From: JBOFCS01 sp051646185
Lineage (GTDB): Bacteria; Actinomycetota; Actinomycetes; Mycobacteriales; Mycobacteriaceae
Assembly (NCBI GenBank): GCA_051646185.1
Contig: JBOFCS010000017.1
Span: 1 to 5,243 of the forward strand
Reading direction: 5' to 3'
Length of the DNA: 5,243 nt
This document shows, piece by piece, positions 1 through 5,243 of the stretch (its first letter is position 1; each line of letters opens with the position of its first letter). A model generated the notes under the pieces. That model saw nothing but the letters and a program-made list of their open reading frames with translations, did not search any database and was not told the DNA's origin. A program made the translations under genes and the position numbers.

Positions 1-665
1 CCTTCGCTGAACCTGACGGCATGTTGTTATTGGTAGCGCCCAATATCATTGCGGTTGAACGAGCATTAAAGGTTAACCCCAGGCATTTTCGGCTGTGGGT
101 ATGCTTGCATGAGGTAACACATCGAGTTCAATTCTCTTCAAATCCTTGGCTTTCGCAGTATATGCAAGAAACTATTGCGGTTCTTAGCGAAAGTTCTACG
201 GAGAGTACTTCAGAAGCAGTTGCCCGATTGGTGGCGGCTATCAAGGATAGAAAACCCCCGGAGGATGGCGGGCAGGGGATGCTAGGGGTGCTGCAAGCGG
301 TCCAATCTGAGCCGCAGCGGGCAGCTGTTAATAAACTGTTGATGCTAGGAACCTTATTGGAGGGGCATGCAGATCATGTGATGGATGCAGTTGGCCCTGC
401 TGTTGTACCTACCGTGGAACAGATTCGAACGGCTTTTAATAAGAGAAGGACCAACAAAAAGAACCCAGTCCAACAAATTCTTCGAACGCTTTTAGGGATG
501 GACGTGAAGATGAATCAGTACATCCGCGGCAAAAAATTTGTTGATGCAGTAGTGGAAAATGTTGGGATGGAACAATTTAATGTTATTTGGTCCAATTCAG
601 ATACATTGCCGATAGCGGAAGAAATAGAGGATCCTCAGCGGTGGATCAGCAGAGTTCTGGGGTGA
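1..665 (+). CDS. Zinc-dependent metalloprotease, DUF2342 family (5' end outside window)
   Basis: This reading frame is open from the left edge, with its first whole codon at position 3 (FAEPDG before the first visible Met), so it is the C-terminal 220 residues of a longer protein. The visible part has a zinc-protease signature HEVTH (visible residues 36-40) and, about 80 residues later, LEGHADHVMD (119-127). Its Glu120 is a likely third zinc ligand. This HEXXH plus EGHA/EGYA pattern is typical of the DUF2342 family, annotated as zinc-dependent metalloprotease or 'coenzyme F420 biosynthesis-associated' protein and common next to tilS-hpt in Actinobacteria. Family members are usually about 350 residues or more, so over 100 N-terminal residues are probably missing. 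No signal peptide or membrane segment is visible in this part. The substrate is unknown and the F420 link is positional. The stop overlaps the likely tilS start by four bases, suggesting translational coupling. The family call is firm; the physiological role is not. Confidence 0.88.
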   Translation, partial: FAEPDGMLLLVAPNIIAVERALKVNPRHFRLWVCLHEVTHRVQFSSNPWLSQYMQETIAVLSESSTESTSEAVARLVAAIKDRKPPEDGGQGMLGVLQAVQSEPQRAAVNKLLMLGTLLEGHADHVMDAVGPAVVPTVEQIRTAFNKRRTNKKNPVQQILRTLLGMDVKMNQYIRGKKFVDAVVENVGMEQFNVIWSNSDTLPIAEEIEDPQRWISRVLG

Positions 666-1666
666 ATCAAATAACGGAAAACATAACGCCAGGCGGCGCA
701 TTATTTACGGTACGTAAGGCGATTCGTGCCCATGTTGACCGATATCAGATCACTGAGTGCGCGGTGGCGCTATCGGGAGGGGCAGACTCGTTGGCTTTAA
801 CCGCTGCTGCAGTCGCCGAGGGGCTTAGGGTTCAGGCTTTGGTAGTAGACCACCAACTCCAGGAGGGCTCTGTTGAAGTGGCACGGCGAGCAGCTGAACA
901 AGCCAACGAATTAGGTTGTCACAGTTCAAAAGTGCTCACTGTTGAAGTTGTTGGAGCCGGTGGTTTAGAGGCAGCTGCTCGGAATGCTCGTTATGCGGCC
1001 CTCACTCAGGCTCGCGAGGGGCGAACGGTTCTATTGGCTCACACGCTTGATGATCAAGCTGAAACTGTGTTGCTGGGGTTGGGTCGCGGATCAGGGCCAC
1101 GCTCTATCGCTGGAATGCGTGATCATGATGAACCATGGTCGCGGCCATTACTGGGGGTGCGCAGGTGGATAACCAGAGCCGCCTGTATGGAGGTCGGGAT
1201 GGTTCCCTATGAAGATCCACATAACTGTGACCCGCGTTTCACTCGGGTACGGCTACGTACCGAATTGCTTCCGCTGTTAGAAGAGATCCTTGATGGTGGG
1301 GTGGCGCAGGCATTAGCCCGGACCGCGCAGTATTTACAAGAAGATAATGATTACTTGGATGAGCTTGCCGAGTCGTTCTATGGTGAAGCAAAAAACGCAG
1401 ACGAGTCTTTTCTGCCTAGTCTCGATATAGCCACCCTGGCTGTGGTGCCGGCAACATTACGACGCCGGGTGCTTAGGCAATGGCTTCGGGACAATGGTGC
1501 AAAAAATCTAACTGACAAGCATATTCGCGCTGTTGATGTGCTTATTAGTGATTGGAAAGGTCAGGGTGGCGTGGCCGTTGGTGGTGGCAAATCCGGATTC
1601 CGGTTGGTTGCCTCACGCAAACATGGCAGGCTGTTACTTGAATTGCAGGAGAACACCCGTTTATGA
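662..1666 (+). CDS. tilS: tRNA(Ile)-lysidine synthetase TilS
   Basis: TilS is a cytoplasmic ATP-dependent ligase that joins lysine to C34 of the CAU-anticodon tRNA-Ile, so that it reads AUA and is charged with isoleucine. From a GTG at 662 the protein has 334 residues. The N-type ATP pyrophosphatase P-loop SGGADS lies at 38-43, followed by VVDHQLQ (61-67), the adenylation-site motif HTLDDQAET (127-135), RPLLGVRR (161-168) and the family hallmark DPHN...R..R.R (185-199). A helical substrate-binding region follows, ending near 300. It lacks the long extra C-terminal domain of the roughly 430-residue E. coli enzyme, as is usual in Actinobacteria. I chose GTG 662 because it gives a four-base GTGA overlap with the upstream stop. 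It has no strong Shine-Dalgarno site. An in-frame GTG at 641 has GAGG (627-630) ten bases upstream, and an ATG at 587 is also in frame, so the N-terminus is uncertain by up to 25 residues. Function is near certain. Confidence 0.95.
   Translation: MNQITENITPGGALFTVRKAIRAHVDRYQITECAVALSGGADSLALTAAAVAEGLRVQALVVDHQLQEGSVEVARRAAEQANELGCHSSKVLTVEVVGAGGLEAAARNARYAALTQAREGRTVLLAHTLDDQAETVLLGLGRGSGPRSIAGMRDHDEPWSRPLLGVRRWITRAACMEVGMVPYEDPHNCDPRFTRVRLRTELLPLLEEILDGGVAQALARTAQYLQEDNDYLDELAESFYGEAKNADESFLPSLDIATLAVVPATLRRRVLRQWLRDNGAKNLTDKHIRAVDVLISDWKGQGGVAVGGGKSGFRLVASRKHGRLLLELQENTRL
1647..1651 (+). promoter_or_regulatory. Shine-Dalgarno site of hpt
   Basis: AGGAG lies inside the last codons of tilS, eleven bases before the ATG at 1663. 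Together with the ATGA stop/start overlap it supports this ATG over the in-frame GTG at 1684 and explains how hpt can be translated both by coupling and on its own. Confidence 0.7.
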
Positions 1667-2316
1667 GTAGGGACAAAACAGACGTGTCTGAGCCGACGCA
1701 GATTTCATTATCGGAAGCTTCCACCGCGCCCAGGGGCAATGCTGGACCCCCCGCTTATTCAGCCGATATTGCCTCAGTCCTGATCACCCAAGAGCAGATT
1801 GAGCAAAAGACCGCTGAGCTTGCTAATGCGGTAGCCCGAAGATACCCGGTAGGTCCGGGACACACTCCAGATCAAGACCTGGTCCTGATCACTGTACTTA
1901 AGGGTGCGGTGATGTTTGTGACGGATTTAGCACGCGCCTTGCCCATTCCAACTCAGTTGGAATTTATGGCTGTGAGTTCTTATGGTTCGTCCACTTCTTC
2001 GTCAGGGGTTGTACGGATTCTCAAAGATCTTGACCGAGATATCCATGATCGCGATGTTTTAATTGTGGAGGACATTATTGACTCCGGTCTCACTTTATCG
2101 TGGTTGCTACGTAACCTTGCCAGTCGTAATCCACGTTCATTAGAGGTATGCACTTTGCTTCGCAAACCTGACGCCATCAAAGTTGATGTTGATCTTGCTC
2201 ATGTGGGCTTTGATATTCCCAATGAATTTGTGGTCGGCTATGGCCTGGATTACGACGAAAGGTATCGGGATCTGCCATATATCGGGACACTTGATCCGCG
2301 GGTGTATTCGCATTAA
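1663..2316 (+). CDS. hpt: Hypoxanthine(-guanine) phosphoribosyltransferase
   Basis: This type I phosphoribosyltransferase converts hypoxanthine or guanine plus PRPP to IMP or GMP in purine salvage, in the cytoplasm. The 217-residue protein has LKG at 79-81 (cis-peptide loop that binds pyrophosphate), SSYG at 105-108 opening the flexible catalytic loop, the PRPP-binding motif VEDIIDSG at 135-142 with the acidic pair and catalytic Asp, and RKPD followed by FDIPNEFVVGYGLDYDERYR (purine-binding and C-terminal loops, about 168-202). Homology starts near residue 32. The first 30 residues are Ser/Thr/Pro/Gly-rich and look disordered, as in mycobacterial homologues. The start overlaps the tilS stop in ATGA and has AGGAG upstream, so co-translation with tilS is likely. 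Bacterial Hpt enzymes are commonly inhibited by (p)ppGpp; this is family knowledge and the sequence does not prove it here. Substrate preference cannot be read from the sequence. Confidence 0.96.
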   Translation: MSRDKTDVSEPTQISLSEASTAPRGNAGPPAYSADIASVLITQEQIEQKTAELANAVARRYPVGPGHTPDQDLVLITVLKGAVMFVTDLARALPIPTQLEFMAVSSYGSSTSSSGVVRILKDLDRDIHDRDVLIVEDIIDSGLTLSWLLRNLASRNPRSLEVCTLLRKPDAIKVDVDLAHVGFDIPNEFVVGYGLDYDERYRDLPYIGTLDPRVYSH

Positions 2317-2323
2317 AAACCGG

Positions 2324-2352
2324 TTGGGAACCTCCTGCCAGTTTCGTACGTT
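2324..2352 (+). promoter_or_regulatory. Candidate ftsH promoter, ECF/SigH-like
   Basis: Seven bases after the hpt stop, TTGGGAAC (2324-2331) contains the GGAAC -35 core (2327-2331) favoured by actinobacterial SigH-type factors. Seventeen bases further on lies CGTT (2349-2352), followed by AG, matching their (C/T)GTT -10 core. The same stretch can be read as a weak housekeeping promoter: TTGGGA (2324-2329), 17 bases, TACGTT (2347-2352). Either reading would start transcription near 2360 and give a leader of about 120 bases before ftsH. The motifs are short, and chance occurrence in a 164-base gap is possible. A second TANNNT box, TAACCT (2408-2413), has no well-spaced -35 partner. This is inferred from motif matching only. 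Confidence 0.4.
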
Positions 2353-2378
2353 AGATTCGTCAATGGGTTAATGCTGGT

Positions 2379-2400
2379 CCCTCAAGTTTGCGTTTGAGGG
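2379..2400 (+). other. Inverted repeat between hpt and ftsH (hairpin; terminator or leader element)
   Basis: CCCTCAA (2379-2385) and TTGAGGG (2394-2400) are perfectly complementary and flank an eight-base spacer, giving a seven-pair stem. The following bases (TTCGCGG) contain no T-tract, so it is not a classical intrinsic terminator of the hpt transcript. It could be a U-less terminator, an mRNA-stability hairpin, part of the ftsH leader, or a DNA operator, since the repeat is palindromic. The structure is seen in the sequence; its role is open. Confidence 0.5.
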
Positions 2401-2420
2401 TTCGCGGTAACCTAATGTAT

Positions 2421-2436
2421 CCGGCCGAAGGGCCGG
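2421..2436 (+). other. GC-rich hairpin in the ftsH leader
   Basis: CCGGCC (2421-2426) pairs perfectly with GGCCGG (2431-2436) across a GAAG tetraloop. This is a very stable short stem 45 to 60 bases before the ftsH ATG. No T-run follows, so an intrinsic terminator is unlikely. It is followed by a purine-rich stretch (2450-2463, with AAGGG and GAGG). If the candidate promoter at 2324-2352 is real, the hairpin lies in the transcribed leader and could affect stability or ribosome access. Confidence 0.5.
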
Positions 2437-2480
2437 GACCTGAGGATTCGGGAAGGGACGAGGCTCACGGGCCGACGTGT

Positions 2481-4628
2481 ATGAACCGTAAAACTGTGTT
2501 TCGCAACCTGGGAATTGTTGCCGCTGTAGCGTTGGCTATCTGGGCGTATTTCTTTTTTACTGATGAGACTCGTGGCTATGAGTCTGTGGATACTTCGGTG
2601 GCTACAGCGCAAATAGCAAGTAAAAACGTTGAGTCAGCCCAAATCGACGATAAGGAACAACAGCTTCGGCTGACCCTTAAGAGCAGCAATGATGACACTA
2701 AGGGCAAAGACAAGATCATCACTAAGTACCCAACTGGGTATGCGGCCGATCTGTACAAGCAGCTTTCTGCACCAGATACTGGAATCAAAACTAATACCGT
2801 GGTCACCACGGAAAGTTTTTTCACCTCAATGCTGTTTGTGTTGCTCCCGTTAGTGCTCCTGGTGGGCATCTTCATGTTCTTGATGAACCGGATGCAAGGC
2901 GGAGGCCGGGGCGGGGTGATGAGTTTTAGCAAATCCCGAGCCAAGCAGTTAACAAAAGATATGCCCAAGACCACTTTTGCCGATGTTGCTGGTGCTGATG
3001 AAGCGGTGGAAGAGCTCTATGAAATTAAAGACTTTTTGCAAAATCCGGCCCGCTATCAAGCTCTAGGTGCCAAAATTCCCCGTGGGGTTTTGCTCTACGG
3101 CCCTCCAGGAACTGGTAAGACATTGCTGGCTCGAGCAGTTGCCGGTGAGGCTGGAGTTCCATTCTTCACCATCTCGGGCTCAGATTTTGTGGAGATGTTT
3201 GTAGGTGTGGGCGCCTCGCGGGTACGCGATCTTTTTGATCAAGCGAAGCAGAACAGTCCCTGTATCATTTTTGTTGACGAAATTGATGCGGTAGGTCGAC
3301 AACGTGGAGCGGGTCTTGGTGGTGGCCATGATGAGCGTGAACAGACTCTCAATCAGCTTTTGGTAGAGATGGATGGGTTTGGTGAGCGTACTGGTGTCAT
3401 CCTGATTGCTGCCACCAACCGTCCCGATATTCTGGATCCAGCTTTGTTGCGACCTGGGCGTTTTGATCGACAGATTCCGGTAGGTAATCCTGATCTGGCT
3501 GGTCGCCGCGCAATTCTTAAGGTGCACTCAGCGGGAAAGCCAATAGGGCCGGATGCTGATCTTGAAGGATTGGCCAAGCGCACGGTCGGGATGTCCGGTG
3601 CTGATCTTGCCAACGTGATTAATGAAGCGGCACTATTAACAGCCCGAGAAAACGGAACGGTTATTACTGCTGAATCCTTAGAAGAATCAGTGGATCGGGT
3701 CATTGGTGGTCCGCGCCGCAAGAGCAAGATTATTAGTGAGCAGGAAAAGAAGATCACGGCTTACCACGAGGGTGGGCATACGTTGGCAGCCTGGGCGATG
3801 CCAGATATTGAACCAATCTACAAGGTGACGATTCTGGCTCGAGGTCGCACCGGAGGGCATGCGGTTGCTGTACCCGAAGATGACAAGGGTCTGATGACTC
3901 GGTCAGAAATGATTGCCCGATTGGTCTTTGCTATGGGTGGTAGAGCTGCAGAGGAGTTAGTTTTTCACGAGCCCACCACCGGAGCTTCCTCCGATATTGA
4001 TCAGGCAACCAAAATTGCCCGAGCCATGGTGACTGAGTACGGAATGAGCGCAAAACTCGGCGCGGTTCGCTATGGACAAGAGCAAGGAGACCCGTTCCTG
4101 GGTCGTTCGATGGGAGTCCAGGCTGACTACTCTCACGAGGTAGCCCGGGAAATTGATGCTGAGGTTCGCAACCTCATTGAGGCAGCTCATGATGAAGCCT
4201 GGGCCATCCTGAATGAGTACCGTGATGTCCTCGACATTTTGGCTACTGAACTGTTAGAGCGAGAGACATTAACTCGCAAGGATCTTGAAGAAATTTTCTC
4301 CGGGGTGGAAAAACGACCCAGGTTAACTCAATTTAATGATTTTGGTGGACGTATCCCTTCAGATAAGCCTCCCGTTAAGACTCCAGGCGAGTTGGCAATT
4401 GAACGGGGTGAGCCTTGGCCTCCGCCGGTACCCGAACCGAGTTTGGTGAAAACAGGAACGAATGTTCACGTCGGCCCTCAGGTGCCATCAGCTGATCCCA
4501 CAGAGGCTTCTGGCGCGTTACCAAATTACGGTGAACCAGCTGGCTGGTCCGCTCCTGGTTGGCCACCCGCAGGCGTGGCGGTGCCGCAGCAATCCGGTGA
4601 GGTCGATGAAGCAAAGCGGACAACCTAA
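2481..4628 (+). CDS. ftsH: ATP-dependent zinc metalloprotease FtsH
   Basis: FtsH is a membrane-anchored hexameric AAA+ protease that extracts and degrades misfolded membrane proteins and short-lived regulators. The 715-residue protein has a transmembrane segment at about 8-27, an extracytoplasmic domain (28-114), a second transmembrane segment at about 115-136, and then the cytoplasmic ATPase: Walker A GPPGTGKT (207-214), pore loop FVGV (240-243), Walker B FVDEID (264-269), and second region of homology with ATNRP (311-315) and arginine fingers in RPGRFDR (324-330). The peptidase has HEGGH (429-433) and the likely third zinc ligand Asp505 in GASSDID. A Pro/Gly-rich tail (about 620-715) includes ERGEPWPPPVPEP. 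The start is ATG 2481 because MNRK directly precedes the first membrane helix, as I recall for mycobacterial FtsH. An in-frame TTG at 2388 would add 31 unlikely residues. No good Shine-Dalgarno site lies at normal distance. All catalytic residues are present; length fits the family. Confidence 0.98.
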   Translation: MNRKTVFRNLGIVAAVALAIWAYFFFTDETRGYESVDTSVATAQIASKNVESAQIDDKEQQLRLTLKSSNDDTKGKDKIITKYPTGYAADLYKQLSAPDTGIKTNTVVTTESFFTSMLFVLLPLVLLVGIFMFLMNRMQGGGRGGVMSFSKSRAKQLTKDMPKTTFADVAGADEAVEELYEIKDFLQNPARYQALGAKIPRGVLLYGPPGTGKTLLARAVAGEAGVPFFTISGSDFVEMFVGVGASRVRDLFDQAKQNSPCIIFVDEIDAVGRQRGAGLGGGHDEREQTLNQLLVEMDGFGERTGVILIAATNRPDILDPALLRPGRFDRQIPVGNPDLAGRRAILKVHSAGKPIGPDADLEGLAKRTVGMSGADLANVINEAALLTARENGTVITAESLEESVDRVIGGPRRKSKIISEQEKKITAYHEGGHTLAAWAMPDIEPIYKVTILARGRTGGHAVAVPEDDKGLMTRSEMIARLVFAMGGRAAEELVFHEPTTGASSDIDQATKIARAMVTEYGMSAKLGAVRYGQEQGDPFLGRSMGVQADYSHEVAREIDAEVRNLIEAAHDEAWAILNEYRDVLDILATELLERETLTRKDLEEIFSGVEKRPRLTQFNDFGGRIPSDKPPVKTPGELAIERGEPWPPPVPEPSLVKTGTNVHVGPQVPSADPTEASGALPNYGEPAGWSAPGWPPAGVAVPQQSGEVDEAKRTT

Positions 4629-4695
4629 GCTCAGCCATCGAGATTGACCTGCTAGTAATGACACAAGAAAGTGGTTGATGAGCAAGAACAAAGCT

Positions 4696-4702
4696 GGAGG
4701 TG
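4696..4702 (+). promoter_or_regulatory. Shine-Dalgarno site deciding the folE start
   Basis: GGAGGTG is a near-perfect anti-16S match and ends five bases before the GTG at 4708. It is the strongest ribosome binding site in the window and favours GTG 4708 over the in-frame ATG at 4678, which has only AGAAAG (4666-4671) upstream. Confidence 0.75.
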
Positions 4703-4707
4703 GGTCT

Positions 4708-5243
4708 GTGTTAGATAACGAGCCAATTCCCAAAGAGCCTGTTAATGCGATGGTGGGTCGAGCTGTTGCTGATTTTGATGGACCGCGGGCTGAGGCTGCT
4801 GTTCGTGAACTTCTGATTGCAGTGGGTGAAGACCCAGATCGCGCAGGACTCCTCGATACCCCAGCCCGGGTAGCACGTGCCTACCGGGAAGTGTTTGCCG
4901 GATTACACACTGATCCTGATGATGTTCTTAATACCACTTTTGATGAAGGACATGATGAGCTTGTTTTGGTGAAAGGCATCCCGATGTTCTCTACTTGCGA
5001 GCATCATTTGGTTTCTTTTCACGGGGTTGCTCATGTGGGGTATATCCCCGGGGAGAGCGGGCGAGTGACCGGTTTGTCGAAGCTCGCTCGGGTGGTTGAT
5101 CTTTACGCTAAACGACCACAGGTTCAAGAACGTCTTACCAGCCAGATTGCCGATGCATTGGTGCGTAAGCTGCAACCACGTGGGGCCATTGTTGTTATCG
5201 AAGCCGAGCATTTATGTATGGCAATGCGTGGTATTCGTAAACC
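4708..5243 (+). CDS. folE: GTP cyclohydrolase I FolE (3' end outside window)
   Basis: FolE is a homodecameric cytoplasmic zinc enzyme that converts GTP to 7,8-dihydroneopterin triphosphate and formate, the first step of tetrahydrofolate synthesis. The frame stays open to the right edge; 178 whole codons are visible of about 200 expected. From GTG 4708 the zinc ligands are Cys97 and His100 in STCEHH and Cys170 in EAEHLCM, with catalytic His99 and His168. GLSK (122-125) and QER (140-142) are the substrate-pocket motifs. GEDPDRAGLLDTPARVARAY (40-59) is the usual N-terminal helix signature. All match the canonical zinc-dependent type I enzyme (not FolE2). GTG 4708 was chosen for its GGAGGTG site; ATG 4678 would add ten residues and TTG 4675 one more. 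The gene follows ftsH by 79 bases with no convincing promoter or terminator between, so read-through from ftsH is likely. In Actinobacteria folP, folB and folK often follow; they lie outside this window. Confidence 0.96.
   Translation, partial: MLDNEPIPKEPVNAMVGRAVADFDGPRAEAAVRELLIAVGEDPDRAGLLDTPARVARAYREVFAGLHTDPDDVLNTTFDEGHDELVLVKGIPMFSTCEHHLVSFHGVAHVGYIPGESGRVTGLSKLARVVDLYAKRPQVQERLTSQIADALVRKLQPRGAIVVIEAEHLCMAMRGIRK

Noticed and set aside
2322..2332. GGTT/AACC mini-hairpin just after the hpt stop
   Set aside because: It has only four pairs with a three-base loop; too weak to call, and it overlaps the candidate -35 box.
2379..2400. HspR-type HAIR operator
   Set aside because: The half-sites are in the wrong order (CTCAA...TTGAG instead of CTTGAGT...ACTCAAG) and the match is too short.
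2379..2436. Classical Rho-independent terminator after hpt
   Set aside because: Both hairpins lack a downstream T-tract.
2388..2480. In-frame TTG extension of ftsH by 31 residues
   Set aside because: It would translate through both leader hairpins, gives a composition unlike an FtsH N-terminus (MRLRVRGNL...), and MNRK at 2481 fits the family start just before the first membrane helix.
2576..3757. Long minus-strand open frames opposite ftsH (2576-2974, 3180-3527, 3353-3757)
   Set aside because: They lie opposite highly conserved FtsH coding sequence, encode no recognisable domain, and are explained by the codon pattern of the real gene.
4644..4659. folE promoter built on TTGACC (4644-4649) and TAGTAAT (4653-4659)
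   Set aside because: The two boxes are only three bases apart, and no TANNNT-like box lies about 17 bases after TTGACC. No supported promoter is seen in the 79-base gap.
4903..5211. Minus-strand open frame of 102 codons opposite folE
   Set aside because: It shadows the conserved FolE core, including the zinc-ligand region, and has no recognisable domain.
1..5243. Mobile element, CRISPR array, tRNA/rRNA or frameshifted gene
   Set aside because: No transposase motif, terminal repeats, spaced direct repeats or tRNA-like fold was seen, and every main reading frame carries its full motif set without breaks.

Overview
The window carries five consecutive plus-strand housekeeping genes: the 3' part of a DUF2342-type zinc metalloprotease gene, tilS, hpt, ftsH and the 5' part of folE. 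The order tilS-hpt-ftsH-folE, the HEVTH metalloprotease of a mainly actinobacterial family in front of it, and an FtsH that closely resembles the mycobacterial protein as I remember it (RGYESVDTSV, AQIDDKEQQLRL, ITKYPTGYA, ERGEPWP) point to the Mycobacteriales. Base composition looks close to half G+C by eye, low for that order, so a lower-GC Corynebacterium-like species is my best guess. The genus is inferred, not shown.

Layout. The first three genes form a tight translational unit. The metalloprotease stop overlaps the likely tilS start in a GTGA, and the tilS stop overlaps the hpt start in an ATGA. A 164-base gap (2317-2480) follows. It holds a candidate ECF (SigH-like) promoter, two clear inverted repeats and no ordinary Shine-Dalgarno site next to the ftsH start, so ftsH probably has its own regulated leader. 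After ftsH comes a 79-base gap, then folE, whose GTG start has a strong GGAGGTG site. folE runs off the right edge, probably about 20 codons short of its end.

Function. TilS makes lysidine at the wobble base of the AUA-reading tRNA-Ile, an essential decoding step. Hpt salvages hypoxanthine and guanine with PRPP. FtsH is the membrane-anchored AAA+ zinc protease for quality control. FolE opens tetrahydrofolate synthesis from GTP, so hpt and folE sit at the purine/GTP node. All genes look intact where fully visible, with their key active-site residues. I see no mobile element, CRISPR array, RNA gene or new multi-gene system. The parts most worth a second look are the ftsH leader and the conserved tilS-hpt-ftsH linkage.
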